A stretch of 64,000 nucleotides of DNA from Flavisolibacter amylovorans (GTDB lineage: Bacteria; Bacteroidota; Bacteroidia; Chitinophagales; Chitinophagaceae): contig NZ_BAABGY010000001.1 in assembly GCF_039541815.1 (NCBI RefSeq), positions 496,001 through 560,000 of the forward strand, read 5' to 3'. The position numbers and the translations under genes were made by a program. Below, in pieces: positions 16,178-25,686 of the stretch; positions within the stretch are counted from its first letter, which is position 1, and every line of letters begins with the position of its first letter. The notes below the pieces were generated by a model. It did no database searches, had not been told where the DNA came from, and saw only the letters and a list, made by a program, of their open reading frames with translations.

Positions 16178-16576
16178 ATGGCTACGTTCAAGCGATTCGA
16201 GGAGATCATTGCCTGGCAACTGGCGCACCAGCTTTGCCGCGAAATCGGGCGCATCGCCCGGGAAACCGGGCTCGCGAAGGACTATAAGCTGCGCGAACAG
16301 GTATGTGACTCCTCAAACTCGATCATGAACAATATCGCCGAGGGGTTTGGCCGTACCGGGAACCGAGAGTTTATAGGCTTTCTTCATATTGCGCACGCAT
16401 CCTGCTCGGAAACGCAATCGCAACTCTACACCCTCCATGACCGCAAGTACATCACGCCTGAGGAGTTTGATGTGCTCAATTTGCTTGCTCACCGGACGTC
16501 CAAGGCAATCTACAGTCTAATCGGTTACCTGGAGCGCAGCGAAATACGTGGGCTACGATACCGCAGCCGTGGCTGA
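16178..16576 (+). CDS. Four-helix-bundle protein (23S rRNA IVP / S23 family)
   Basis: 132 aa. The family signature is clear: KLREQVCDSSNSIMNNIAEG followed by FGR, preceded by AWQLAHQLCREI and followed by helices rich in polar residues. Members form pentameric barrels; some are encoded in 23S rRNA intervening sequences and a relative (Avd) assists diversity-generating retroelements, but stand-alone chromosomal copies have no known role. The gene lies alone inside the array C inverted pair. A near-match -7 box (GACATTTG) lies 5 nt before the ATG, so the cassette seems to carry its own promoter. Confidence 0.9.
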   Translation: MATFKRFEEIIAWQLAHQLCREIGRIARETGLAKDYKLREQVCDSSNSIMNNIAEGFGRTGNREFIGFLHIAHASCSETQSQLYTLHDRKYITPEEFDVLNLLAHRTSKAIYSLIGYLERSEIRGLRYRSRG

Positions 16577-16613
16577 CCCACCTGCCTGATAATGCGCAGA
16601 AACAGCCATGGGT

Positions 16614-16656
16614 TCCCAACCTCCTAAACCTTCTAAACCCCCTAAACCTCTAAACC
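16614..16656 (-). repeat. Array C, right inverted arm
   Basis: Reverse complement of 16048-16089, with one substitution and one extra base. Confidence 0.9.
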
Positions 16657-16679
16657 TTCCCCTGCCCGCCCGGTTTCCG

Positions 16680-16687
16680 TATTTTCG
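16680..16687 (+). promoter_or_regulatory. Near-consensus -7 box TATTTTCG of ruvA
   Basis: Matches TAnnTTTG at 7 of 8 positions and ends 5 nt before the ruvA ATG. Confidence 0.5.
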
Positions 16688-16692
16688 CGCCT

Positions 16693-17289
16693 ATGATCGC
16701 ATTCCTGAAGGGCGACTTTGTGCACAAAACCCCCACAGTCGTCTACGTGGACGTCAACGGCGTCGGCTACGAGGTCCACATCTCCGGCAACACCTATAAC
16801 CAGATCGAACACCTCGAAAAGGGCACCCTTTTCACCCACCTCCTGGTGCGCGAAGACGCCCATATCCTCTACGGGTTCGGCGACGAGTCCGAAAAGCAGC
16901 TCTTTCTCCGCCTCCTCGGCGTGGCCGGCGTCGGCGCCACCACCGCCCGGCAGATGCTTTCCTCCCTGAAGCCCGTGGAGCTCGCCCGCGCCATCGCCAA
17001 CGGCGACGCCCGCTCCCTGGAGCGCGTCAAGGGCATCGGCCGCAAGACCGCCGAGCGCATCGTGCTGGAGCTCCGTGAGAAGCTCGTGAAGCAGCCGATC
17101 ACAGACGCCGGCAGCCCGCAGAATATTTCCGCCTGGAAAGGCAATACTTTGGAGATGGATGCGTTAAATGCCCTGGTGGCCCTGGGCATCGCGCGCTCGG
17201 CCGCCGATGCCGCCGTGCGCAAGGCGGCCGCCCAGGACCCGTCCCTCGGGGTGGAGGACCTGATCAAAAAAGCGCTCCAATCCCTGTAA
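16693..17289 (+). CDS. ruvA: Holliday junction helicase subunit RuvA
   Basis: 198 aa, full length. It has the N-terminal OB-fold (MIAFLKGDFVHKTPTVVYVD), tandem helix-hairpin-helix motifs (LLGVAGVGATTARQML and VKGIGRKTAERIVLEL), and the C-terminal domain that contacts RuvB (LNALVALGIARSAADAAV). RuvA binds Holliday junctions and loads RuvB for branch migration. It is 29 nt upstream of sprA in the same direction, an order I recall from other Bacteroidota. Confidence 0.97.
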   Translation: MIAFLKGDFVHKTPTVVYVDVNGVGYEVHISGNTYNQIEHLEKGTLFTHLLVREDAHILYGFGDESEKQLFLRLLGVAGVGATTARQMLSSLKPVELARAIANGDARSLERVKGIGRKTAERIVLELREKLVKQPITDAGSPQNISAWKGNTLEMDALNALVALGIARSAADAAVRKAAAQDPSLGVEDLIKKALQSL

Positions 17290-17318
17290 GAAGCCACTGC
17301 TACGCTGCTGAGAACCAA

Positions 17319-20300
17319 TTGATTCACGCTAATTGTCGAGAAAAACGCTTGTACCGTCCATTTACCCTGATCAAACGCTGCCTCCCGGCCGCCCTGATCC
17401 TGTTTATACTCTCTGGCATGGCCAATGCCCGCCCGGAATGGGGGGGCAATCGCCTGCCCGGACCTGCCGTAGACACCACGCCCCGTCCCGATAGCCTGCC
17501 TTACCCGATCTACGACCGCCGTACCGATGGCTACTCCTCCCGCTCCCGCAATCCCTTCGACCTGAAGGATACCGGCTACATCAAGCGCCGCGTCGAATAC
17601 GACCCGGTGACGAAGCAGTATTACGTGGTGGAGAAGATCGGCAACCGCTACTACCGCACGCCCACCACCCTTTCGAGCAAGGAGTTCCTGGACCTCCAGG
17701 CGAGGCAGGACGAGAACGAGTACTTCCGCCGTCGCGCCAACACCCTCTTCGCGCTCAACAACCGCCGCGCCCGCCCCAACTTCGGGTTCGACCGCAACTG
17801 GATGAACCGCATCACCGGCAACGGCAAGGTCTCCATCAACCCCTCTGGCTACGTCGACATCGCCGCCGGCTACCAGGGCCAGAAGATCAACAACCCGACC
17901 CTGCCCGAGCGCGCCCGCCGCAACGGGGGCTTCGACTTCAACATGAACGCGCAGCTCCAGGTCGACGCCCAGATCGGCGACAAGATCAAGCTGCCGATCA
18001 ACTACAACACGCTCGCCAACTTCGACTTCGAGAACCAGCTGAAGCTCGATTACCAGGGCAAGCCCGACGAGATCCTGAAGCTGCTCCAGGCCGGTAACGT
18101 CAACTTCGCCTCCAAGGGCACCCTCATCCCGGGCGCCCAGTCGCTGTTCGGGATCAAGGCGCAGCTCCAGTTCGGCAAGCTCTATGTCAGTACCGTGCTC
18201 GCCAACCAGCGCTCGCAGCGCCAGAGCGCCAACCTGCAGGGCACCGCCGCCACCGCGCCCTTCTCGATCCGCGCCGACGAGTACGAGGAGAACCGCCACT
18301 TCCTGCTCGGCCAGTATTTCCGCCTCAACTACAACGACGCCCTCAGCACCCTGCCCATCGTGCGCAGCAAGGTGCAGGTGAACCGCGTAGAGGTATGGGT
18401 GACCAACCGCACCGGCGCCACCACCAACACCCGCGACATCGTAGCCCTCGCGGACCTCGGCGAAACGACGCCTTTCGGCTCCATCGACTCCCGCCCGTCC
18501 AACGACGTCACACTGAACAACCTGTACCTCCGCCTCGCCTCCGACGACGCGGCCCGCAGCTCCACTACGGCCACCAGCACGCTCACCGGCACCTACAACC
18601 TCGCCCCCGTACAGGACTTTGAAAAGACCTTCGCCCGCAAGCTGCAGCCTTCCGACTTCACCTTCCAGACGCAGCTCGGCTACATCTCGCTCAACCAGCC
18701 CCTTATGCCCGACGAGGTGCTCGGCGTGGCGTATGAATACACCTATAATGGCAAGCGCTACCAGGTGGGCGAATTCTCGCAGGACGTGCCGCCGGACTCG
18801 ACGGGCACCTCTCAGAAAGTACTCTTCCTGAAGCTCCTGAAGGCCACCTCCCAGCGGCCCAACCTGCCCATCTGGCGCCTCATGATGAAGAACGTGTACA
18901 CGGTGGGCTACGGCTCGCTGCAGCGCGAGGACTTCAAGCTCGACGTCGTGTTCGAGGAGCCCTCGCTCGGCGAGAAGCGCGTGCTGCCGCTCGCCGATAC
19001 CGTGCACCAGGTGCCCGGCACGCCGGTGAACCCCGTGCGCCCCGAGTATGTGGCGGTGCCCCTCATCCAGCTGACCAACCTCGACCGCCTCAACAACAAC
19101 AACGACCCGCAGCCCAACGGCGTGTTCGACTACGTGGAGAACGTGACCGTGGTGTCGGCCCAGAGCCGCATCATCTTCCCGCGCCTGGAGCCCTTCGGCC
19201 GCGACCTGGAGTACGTGTTCGCCAACGAGCGCGCCCGCCAGAAATACCTGTATTACCCGCTGTACGACACCATCAAGGCCATCGCCCAGAACTTCTCCAA
19301 CCTGAACCGCTATAAGCTGGTGGGCAAGTCGAAGCAGGCCAACAACGTCGACTACCAGCTCGGCTTCAACATTCCCCGCGGCTCCGTAACGGCCACCGCC
19401 GGCGGCCGCGTGCTGCAGGAAGGCGTCGACTACGAGATCAACTACGACCTCGGCACCCTGCACGTCACCAACCCCGCCATCATCCAGGGCGGCATCCCGG
19501 TGCAGATCCAGTTCGAGAACAACGCCACCTTCGGATTGCAGCAACGCAACTATATGGCGCTGCGCCTCGACTACCTCGCGAGCAAGCACCTGACCGTGGG
19601 CGCCACCATGGTGCGCCTCGGCGAGCGCCCCTTCTTTACGAAGCAGCTCTACGGCGAAGACCCGATCCGCAATACGATGTACGGCGTCGACTTCGACTAC
19701 CGCCGAGACATGCCGCGCCTCTCGCGCCTCCTCGACAAGTTGCCCTTTTACAGCACCAAAGCCATGTCGGGCATCACGGCCTACGGCGAATTCGCCTACC
19801 TCGACCCGGGCCACTCGCCGCAGATCGGCAAAGGCAACGAGGGCCAGATCTATATCGACGACTTCGAAGGCACCCGCTCCTCCATCGACCTGCGCTTCCC
19901 GCTCTCCAGCTGGACGCTGGCTTCGACGCCCCAGAATTCGCCCGACGCCGGCGGCAACGTCCTGTTCCCCGAAGCCACCACCTCCTCGCTCGCCTACAAC
20001 TTCCGCCGCGCCAAGCTCGCCTGGTACAACATCGAGCCCGTGCTGCAGGAGCGCCGCAACTCCAACAACCCGCTCCAGAACAACCTGCCCGAGCTCTCGA
20101 AGCCCGAAACGCGCCAGGTGTTCCAGAACGAGATCTTCCCGAAGCGGACCCTCGACATCGGCCAGGGTATCCTCACCACCTTCGACCTCGCCTATTACCC
20201 GCACGAGAAAGGACCTTATAACTATGCAACGGTCGGCATCGACCAGAACAACCGGATCACACAGGCGGCCCGTGCCTGGGGCGGCATCATGCGCTCCATC

Positions 20301-23300
20301 GACCAGACCGACTTCGAGACCGGCAACATCGAGTTCATCGAGTTCTGGATGCAGGATCCGTTCATCTCCGGCCGCAACCCCAACGGCGGCGAGCTGTACT
20401 TTAACCTCGGCAACATTTCGGAAGACGTATTAAAAGACGGCCAGCGCCAATACGAGAACGGCCTTCCGACCCCGTCGCAACCGGCCGTGCCCACCTCGGA
20501 AACGATCTGGGGCCGCGTCCCGCGTAACCCGCAGCAGGTGACCAACGCCTTCTCCAACGACCCCGCCGACCGCCCCTTCCAGGACGTAGGCTTTGACGGC
20601 CTCCAGGATACGGCCGAGCAGCGCAAGTTTGCCCCCTACGTACAGCAGGCACAGACCATCGTGACCGAGCCCGCCGCACGCCAGCAGCTGCTTGCCGACC
20701 CCTCGAACGACAACTTCCGCCACTACCGCGATGCCGCCTTCACCGCCAACAACGGTATCCTCGAGCGCTATAAGAATATCAACAACCCCCAGGGCAACTC
20801 GCCCGTGGCCGGCTCCGCCGACGAGTTCACGACCGCCTTCACGCTCTACCCCGACCAGGAGGAGCTGAACCGCGATAACACGCTCAACGAAACAGAGTCC
20901 TACTTCCAGTACCGCATCGAGCTGAAGCCCAGCACCATGGTGCAGGGCCAGAACTACATCACCGACGTACGTACCGTGAACGTGCGCCTCGCCAACAATT
21001 CCCAGCGCCAGGAAAAATGGTACCTCTTCCGCATCCCCATCCGCGAGTACCAGGCCAACGTCAACAACCTGCCCGACTTCAAGTCGATCCGCTTTATCCG
21101 GATGTTCATGACCGGGTTCCAGGATACGATGGTGACCCGCTTCGGTAAGCTGGAGCTCGTGCGCAACCAGTGGCGTAAGTTCAGCTACGAGATCGACTCG
21201 TCGGGCCAGTTCTTCCAGCTGCCCGCCTCCGACCCGACGCAGACCTCGGTGCTCGCCGTGAACCTTGAAGAGAACGACCAGCGCCAGCCCGTGCCCTACG
21301 TAACGCCCCCGGGCATCGAGCGGCAGCAGCAGATCTCCAACAACAACACCCAGCTGCTGCAAAACGAGCAGGCCCTGTCGGTACGCTTCAACGGGCTTAA
21401 GAAAGGCCAGGCCCGCGGCGTCTTCAAGAACATGAACATGGACCTGCGCCAGTATGGCAAGCTCCAGCTGTTCCTGCACGCCGAGAGCGCCTTGTCGAGC
21501 ACCGACTTCAAGCCCGGCGACGTGCAGGCGGTGGTCCGTATCGGCTCTGACTTCGTGAGCAACTACTACGAGATCCGCATCCCGCTCGATCCCACGCAGT
21601 GGAACACGCGCGACTCCAACCGCATCTGGCCCGTGGCCAACCGCCTCGAGCTCGAGCTCAACGACCTCGCCCTGCTCAAGTCGGCACGCAACCGCAGCGG
21701 TACCTCCTCGTCGGCCTATTACCGGCAGCAACGCGCCGACGGTAAGATCTATGCCATCATCGGCAACCCGAACCTCGGCGAGGTGCGCGGCTTCCTGCTC
21801 GGCGTCCGCAACGAGAACAAGGAAGTGGCCTCCGGTGAGGTCTGGTTCAACGAGCTGCGCCTTTCCCGCCTCGACGAGAGCGGCGCCTGGGCCGCCCTCG
21901 GCCGCGTAGACCTGCGCCTCGCCGACCTCGGTACCCTGAGCCTCGCCGGCTCCATCAAGACCCGTGGCTTCGGTACGCTGGAGCAGCGCGTCAACGAGCG
22001 CTCCCGCGAGGACTTCTACCAGTACGACATCGCCGCCAACCTCGACCTCGGCAAGCTGCTGCCCAAGAAGGCCGGCTTGCAGATACCGGTGTACCTCGGG
22101 CTTTCCAAGACCAACAGCACTCCGGAGTACGATCCTTACGATCTCGACATCAAGCTGAACGACAAGCTCCGCGACACGCCGAAGGAAAAGCAGGACTCCG
22201 TACGCAACGACGCCGTGGAGCAGCGCACCATCAAGACCATCACCTTCACCAACGTGAAGAAGAACAAGACCAACGGCAAGCCGGTGCAGCCCTGGGACAT
22301 TTCCAATATCGACCTGAACTACTCCTACACGCACGACGCACACACGAGCCCGATCCTGGAGGAGGACATCACCACGCGCACCCGCGCCGCGGTGGGCTAT
22401 ACCTACGCACCGCAGCCGAAGTACATCGAGCCGCTGAAGAAGCTGATCAAATCACGCTCGCCCTGGCTGGCGTTTATCCGCGACTTCAACTTCAACTACA
22501 AGCCAACGGTAGGCCTCCGCGCCGACGTGTTCCGCCAGTTCGGCGCCGTGCGCTCGCGCAACGTGGGCGGCGAGGGCTACAAGCTCCCCGAGACCTTCGA
22601 CAAGCGCTTTACCTTCGACCGCTTCTATACGCTCCGCTGGGACCTCACCCGCTCGCTGCTCCTCGACTTCAATGCTGTCAACAATGCCATCGTGGACGAG
22701 CCCTACGGCCGCCTCGACAAGCCGGGCCGCGATACCGTGAAGCGCAACTTCTGGAGGGGCGGCCGTACCACGCACTATTCGCAGACCGGTACGCTCACCT
22801 ACACCCTGCCGACTTCGAAGTTCCCCATCCTCGACTGGACCACGGTGCGCGCATCGTACACGGCCAAGTACGAGTGGATCGGCGCCTCGCTGCTGGCAAA
22901 GAGCCTCGGCAACAAGCTGCTCAACGGGCAGACGCGCAACGTCACGGGCGAGCTCAACTTCGACCAGCTCTACAGCAAATGGAAGCTGCTCCGCGCCCTC
23001 GACCAGAATGCGGCACCCGCACCGCCGCAGGCTCCCCGCAACCCGCGCGATACGAGCGCCAAGGGCAAGCCCCGCCGTGATCCCAACGCGCCCGTGCAGC
23101 TCGGCACGCTGCCCCGCATCTTCCTGGGCCTCGCTACCTCGCTGAAGCGCGTGGGCATCCAGTATACCGTGGACATGGGTACGCTGCTCCCGGGCTACCT
23201 CGACAGCACCCGGGTGCTGGGTATGAACCTCCGCTCGAACGCCCCGGGCTGGCGCTACATCCTGGGCTACCAACCCGACACGGCCGACATCAACGCCCTC

Positions 23301-24521
23301 GGCCGCGCCGGACTGCTGACGCGCGACGCGCTCTTCAACGAGCTCATCCAGCAGCGCTACAGCGAGAAGTTGTCCATCACCGCCCAGTTCCAGCCGGTGC
23401 GCGACCTCATCATCGACGTCAACCTCGATAAGACCTTCGAAAAGCAATACTCGGAGCTGTATAAGGATACGAGCGAGTTCCAGACCGACGGGCTGCGCCG
23501 CTTTAACCCGTACGCGGTGGGCTCCTTCAGCATCTCCTACATCTCGTACCAGACGCTGTTCACCAAGTTCGATCCCAACCAGGTGTCGGAGACCTTCCGC
23601 ACCTTCGAGGCCTACCGCTCGCAGCTCTCGCAGCGTCTCGGCCGCGAAAATCCCTATGCCAGCGGCAACCCCAACCAGGGCGGCTACGTGGAGGGCTACG
23701 GCCGCTATGCGCAGGACGTGGTGATCCCGGCCTTCCTTGCCGCCTACACCGGCAAGAACCCCGATAAGGTGGCCCTAATCAAGCACAACAACCCGAACCT
23801 GAAATCGAACCCCTTCCGCGGCCTGCTGCCGAAGCCGAACTGGAACATCGCCTACAACGGCCTCACGCGCCTGAAGCCCTTCGAGAAGATCTTCACCAAC
23901 TTCACGATCCGCCACGGCTACCAGAGCACGCTGAGCATGAACTCCTTCAACACCTCGCTGCTCTTCTCCGACCCGCTGCGCATCGGCTACCCGCAGTTCC
24001 GCGACCCGATCTCGGGCAACCTGATCCCGTACTTCCTGGTGCCGAACGTCACCATCGACGAGCGCTTCACCCCGCTGCTCGAGGCCGATATGACCTTCAC
24101 CAACCAGCTGTCGGCGCGCGTCGAATACAAGAAGAGCCGTACGCTGAGCCTCTCGCTGGCCGATTACCAGCTGGCCGAGAACCGCTCTACGGAATACACC
24201 ATCGGGCTCAACTACCGCCGCCGCGGCATCCCGTTCCTGAAGTTCAAAGGCAAAAAGCTCGAGGGCGATGCTACCTTCCGGTTCGACTTCTCGCTGCGCG
24301 ACGATGCCACGGCCAACTCGAAGCTCGATCAGAACACTGCCTACCCGGCTGCCGGCCAGAAGGTGGTGCGCATCTCGCCCACGATCGACTACGTGCTGAA
24401 CAACCGGATCAACATCAAGCTGTATTTCGAGAACAACCAGGTGATCCCGAAACTGGCCACCACCGCGCCGATGAGCACCACTCGCGGAGGCATCCAGGTC
24501 CGGATCTCGCTCGCTCCATAA
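17319..24521 (+). CDS. sprA: T9SS translocon / gliding protein SprA (Sov)
   Basis: 2400 aa, matching the ~2400 aa of SprA proteins. The N-terminus has a signal peptide (LPAALILFILSGMANA). The start is ambiguous: TTG at 17319 or TTG at 17349 (giving YRPFTLIKRCLP); no ATG precedes the signal. Two long SprA-type repeats follow, then a very large barrel, ending TRGGIQVRISLAP. SprA forms the outer-membrane channel of the type IX secretion system, used by the CTD-bearing proteins in this window. Codons are almost all C/G-ending. A strong terminator follows. Confidence 0.95.
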   Translation: MIHANCREKRLYRPFTLIKRCLPAALILFILSGMANARPEWGGNRLPGPAVDTTPRPDSLPYPIYDRRTDGYSSRSRNPFDLKDTGYIKRRVEYDPVTKQYYVVEKIGNRYYRTPTTLSSKEFLDLQARQDENEYFRRRANTLFALNNRRARPNFGFDRNWMNRITGNGKVSINPSGYVDIAAGYQGQKINNPTLPERARRNGGFDFNMNAQLQVDAQIGDKIKLPINYNTLANFDFENQLKLDYQGKPDEILKLLQAGNVNFASKGTLIPGAQSLFGIKAQLQFGKLYVSTVLANQRSQRQSANLQGTAATAPFSIRADEYEENRHFLLGQYFRLNYNDALSTLPIVRSKVQVNRVEVWVTNRTGATTNTRDIVALADLGETTPFGSIDSRPSNDVTLNNLYLRLASDDAARSSTTATSTLTGTYNLAPVQDFEKTFARKLQPSDFTFQTQLGYISLNQPLMPDEVLGVAYEYTYNGKRYQVGEFSQDVPPDSTGTSQKVLFLKLLKATSQRPNLPIWRLMMKNVYTVGYGSLQREDFKLDVVFEEPSLGEKRVLPLADTVHQVPGTPVNPVRPEYVAVPLIQLTNLDRLNNNNDPQPNGVFDYVENVTVVSAQSRIIFPRLEPFGRDLEYVFANERARQKYLYYPLYDTIKAIAQNFSNLNRYKLVGKSKQANNVDYQLGFNIPRGSVTATAGGRVLQEGVDYEINYDLGTLHVTNPAIIQGGIPVQIQFENNATFGLQQRNYMALRLDYLASKHLTVGATMVRLGERPFFTKQLYGEDPIRNTMYGVDFDYRRDMPRLSRLLDKLPFYSTKAMSGITAYGEFAYLDPGHSPQIGKGNEGQIYIDDFEGTRSSIDLRFPLSSWTLASTPQNSPDAGGNVLFPEATTSSLAYNFRRAKLAWYNIEPVLQERRNSNNPLQNNLPELSKPETRQVFQNEIFPKRTLDIGQGILTTFDLAYYPHEKGPYNYATVGIDQNNRITQAARAWGGIMRSIDQTDFETGNIEFIEFWMQDPFISGRNPNGGELYFNLGNISEDVLKDGQRQYENGLPTPSQPAVPTSETIWGRVPRNPQQVTNAFSNDPADRPFQDVGFDGLQDTAEQRKFAPYVQQAQTIVTEPAARQQLLADPSNDNFRHYRDAAFTANNGILERYKNINNPQGNSPVAGSADEFTTAFTLYPDQEELNRDNTLNETESYFQYRIELKPSTMVQGQNYITDVRTVNVRLANNSQRQEKWYLFRIPIREYQANVNNLPDFKSIRFIRMFMTGFQDTMVTRFGKLELVRNQWRKFSYEIDSSGQFFQLPASDPTQTSVLAVNLEENDQRQPVPYVTPPGIERQQQISNNNTQLLQNEQALSVRFNGLKKGQARGVFKNMNMDLRQYGKLQLFLHAESALSSTDFKPGDVQAVVRIGSDFVSNYYEIRIPLDPTQWNTRDSNRIWPVANRLELELNDLALLKSARNRSGTSSSAYYRQQRADGKIYAIIGNPNLGEVRGFLLGVRNENKEVASGEVWFNELRLSRLDESGAWAALGRVDLRLADLGTLSLAGSIKTRGFGTLEQRVNERSREDFYQYDIAANLDLGKLLPKKAGLQIPVYLGLSKTNSTPEYDPYDLDIKLNDKLRDTPKEKQDSVRNDAVEQRTIKTITFTNVKKNKTNGKPVQPWDISNIDLNYSYTHDAHTSPILEEDITTRTRAAVGYTYAPQPKYIEPLKKLIKSRSPWLAFIRDFNFNYKPTVGLRADVFRQFGAVRSRNVGGEGYKLPETFDKRFTFDRFYTLRWDLTRSLLLDFNAVNNAIVDEPYGRLDKPGRDTVKRNFWRGGRTTHYSQTGTLTYTLPTSKFPILDWTTVRASYTAKYEWIGASLLAKSLGNKLLNGQTRNVTGELNFDQLYSKWKLLRALDQNAAPAPPQAPRNPRDTSAKGKPRRDPNAPVQLGTLPRIFLGLATSLKRVGIQYTVDMGTLLPGYLDSTRVLGMNLRSNAPGWRYILGYQPDTADINALGRAGLLTRDALFNELIQQRYSEKLSITAQFQPVRDLIIDVNLDKTFEKQYSELYKDTSEFQTDGLRRFNPYAVGSFSISYISYQTLFTKFDPNQVSETFRTFEAYRSQLSQRLGRENPYASGNPNQGGYVEGYGRYAQDVVIPAFLAAYTGKNPDKVALIKHNNPNLKSNPFRGLLPKPNWNIAYNGLTRLKPFEKIFTNFTIRHGYQSTLSMNSFNTSLLFSDPLRIGYPQFRDPISGNLIPYFLVPNVTIDERFTPLLEADMTFTNQLSARVEYKKSRTLSLSLADYQLAENRSTEYTIGLNYRRRGIPFLKFKGKKLEGDATFRFDFSLRDDATANSKLDQNTAYPAAGQKVVRISPTIDYVLNNRINIKLYFENNQVIPKLATTAPMSTTRGGIQVRISLAP

Positions 24522-24544
24522 GGCTGATTCCTAACATTTATCTT

Positions 24545-24575
24545 AAGCTGCGGCCTGATGGCCGCAGCTTTTTTT
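24545..24575 (+). terminator. Rho-independent terminator of sprA
   Basis: Stem AAGCTGCGGCC/GGCCGCAGCTT, 4-nt loop, seven Ts at the end. Starts 24 nt after the sprA stop. Confidence 0.95.
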
Positions 24576-24577
24576 GC

Positions 24578-24604
24578 ACGCGGAAAACGCTGAATACGCG
24601 GAAA
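24578..24604 (+). repeat. Array K: three 9-nt ACGCGGAAA units
   Basis: ACGCGGAAA, ACGCTGAAT, ACGCGGAAA in tandem, directly after the sprA terminator. A lone AACGCGGAA occurs again at ~24701. The rest of 24605-24770 shows nothing I can name. Confidence 0.7.
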
Positions 24605-24773
24605 TTTTTTGCTTCGGCGAGTGCCAGGAAAGCGCTACGGGTAGTTGACGGTAGTCTCCGCTAAAGGCAGGATCAATCCTTACGCGCCAGAGCCAATAGA
24701 AAACGCGGAAGGCCGCAGGCGGCCTGGACCCGGTTGGTGATTGCGCGCGGGGCGGTACCATCGTGTACCACAA

Positions 24774-24810
24774 CAAAAGGCCCTGATCGCTACGCGATCA
24801 GGGCCTTTTG
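24774..24810. terminator. Long palindromic hairpin, terminator-like
   Basis: A perfect 17-bp stem ending in GATCGC-TAC-GCGATC, flanked by CAAAAGG/CCTTTTG. A close relative (same GGCCC.GATCGC core) is at 34994-35026. It lies between convergent sprA and the 24888 gene. Confidence 0.75.
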
Positions 24811-24861
24811 TATTTAGTGCTTTCGGAGTGATGGCTACCCTACGAACAGCTCCAGCCTAAG

Positions 24862-24886
24862 TTTCCCATTCGGGGGACAGGGGGCC
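24862..24886 (-). repeat. Element G1 (GGGGGACAGGGGG type) next to a stop codon
   Basis: Ends 1 nt before the stop of the minus-strand gene at 24888. Read on the coding strand: stop, one base, then GGCCCCCTGTCCCCC. Also carries the associated CCTAAGTTTCCC motif. Confidence 0.75.
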
Positions 24887-24887
24887 T

Positions 24888-25526
24888 TTAGTTATTCTCC
24901 AGGTAGTGATCGTAGTTGTTCTTTTTCTTTTTGGTCGTATCGTTCTTGGGCTGCTCGGCTGCGGGCTTCTGGGCGGGCGTCGTTTCCTTTACGGCGGCCG
25001 TAGAAATACCTGGCAGGGTCACATTGTATTTCTTCGCCTGCTCCTCGAGCTCCGTAGGGCTGTGCGTGCGGCGGAAGAGCATTACGTAGCCGGCGAGATC
25101 CGCCTTCTTCACCTTGTTTACCTGCAGCACCTTCATCATGTGGTAATTGTCGGTATGCGTCATATACGGATAGGCAATGATGTTGCCGTCCATGTCGCCC
25201 CACATATGCTTTTTGTAAAAGACCTGCTTTTCCGACCAGTCGAACATCCGCACCTCGTAGATCTTGGAGCTCATCTCGCCGATGAACACGAACTGGTAGG
25301 GCGTACCGGCCTTCAGCGGAATAACCACCGGGAACTCGAACTGGCTCTCCATGTTCACGGAGTTCTCTTTCATCAGCACATAGCCCTGCTTGAGGTAGAG
25401 CAGCTTGAGGCTGTCGGCCTGCCGCTGGATGCTGGCGTCCTTATGCTCCTTGTAGCGGATCACGTCCTGGCCAATGGCCTGGCTGCCGCAGCAGGCAAGG
25501 AGGAGGGAAAGGGTGAGGTATTTCAT
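24888..25526 (-). CDS. Secreted protein of unknown function
   Basis: 212 aa with a signal peptide (LTLSLLLACCGSQAIGQD). The mature protein has mixed alpha/beta character, including GTPYQFVFIGEMSSKIYEVRM, and ends in a lysine/asparagine-rich tail (TTKKKKNNYDHYLENN) with no T9SS signal. Cysteines in the signal region (ACCGS) could form a lipobox, but the spacing is poor. I do not recognise a family. Element G1 abuts the stop codon. Confidence 0.75.
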   Translation of the reverse strand: MKYLTLSLLLACCGSQAIGQDVIRYKEHKDASIQRQADSLKLLYLKQGYVLMKENSVNMESQFEFPVVIPLKAGTPYQFVFIGEMSSKIYEVRMFDWSEKQVFYKKHMWGDMDGNIIAYPYMTHTDNYHMMKVLQVNKVKKADLAGYVMLFRRTHSPTELEEQAKKYNVTLPGISTAAVKETTPAQKPAAEQPKNDTTKKKKNNYDHYLENN

Positions 25527-25686
25527 TGCGACGGGTCAGGTTAAGACAGGCTTTTCCGGCCTGCCCAATAAAATTACTGGTTTCGTCTACTCCTTGCCCT
25601 GCTTTTCGGTGAAATCGCCAGCTCTGCGGCACTTTTTAACAGGGAATTCGGGGCCGGCCACGGAAAATGCCCGGTGAACGAGTCGC

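Larger units (their letters stand above)
16048..16656. mobile_element. Cassette bounded by 43-bp inverted repeats, cargo a four-helix-bundle gene
   Basis: The arms 16048-16089 and 16614-16656 are inverted copies, differing by one substitution and one indel over 43 nt. Both are made of GGTTTAG-type units. The only gene inside is the four-helix-bundle ORF. I see no transposase and no clear target-site duplication, so "mobile" is an inference from the architecture and from the gene-less pair of the same family at 41370-41449. Confidence 0.45.

Noticed and set aside
16048..16656. TTTAGGG-like units as telomere sequence
   Set aside because: Internal, imperfect, inverted arms in a bacterial chromosome; resemblance to plant-type telomere repeats is coincidental.
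16048..16656. Target-site duplication around the array C cassette
   Set aside because: Bases just outside the arms (AAAAA left, TTCCC right) do not match.
16869..20204. 1111-codon open frame on the minus strand, opposite ruvA and sprA
   Set aside because: Antisense to two well-supported genes; low-complexity Val/Gly/Glu/Leu-rich translation, typical of a shadow frame opposite GC-rich coding DNA.
20430..22343. 637-codon minus-strand frame inside sprA
   Set aside because: Shadow frame; the plus strand clearly encodes SprA.
24543..24776. 77-codon minus-strand frame after sprA
   Set aside because: Translates the terminator and array K.
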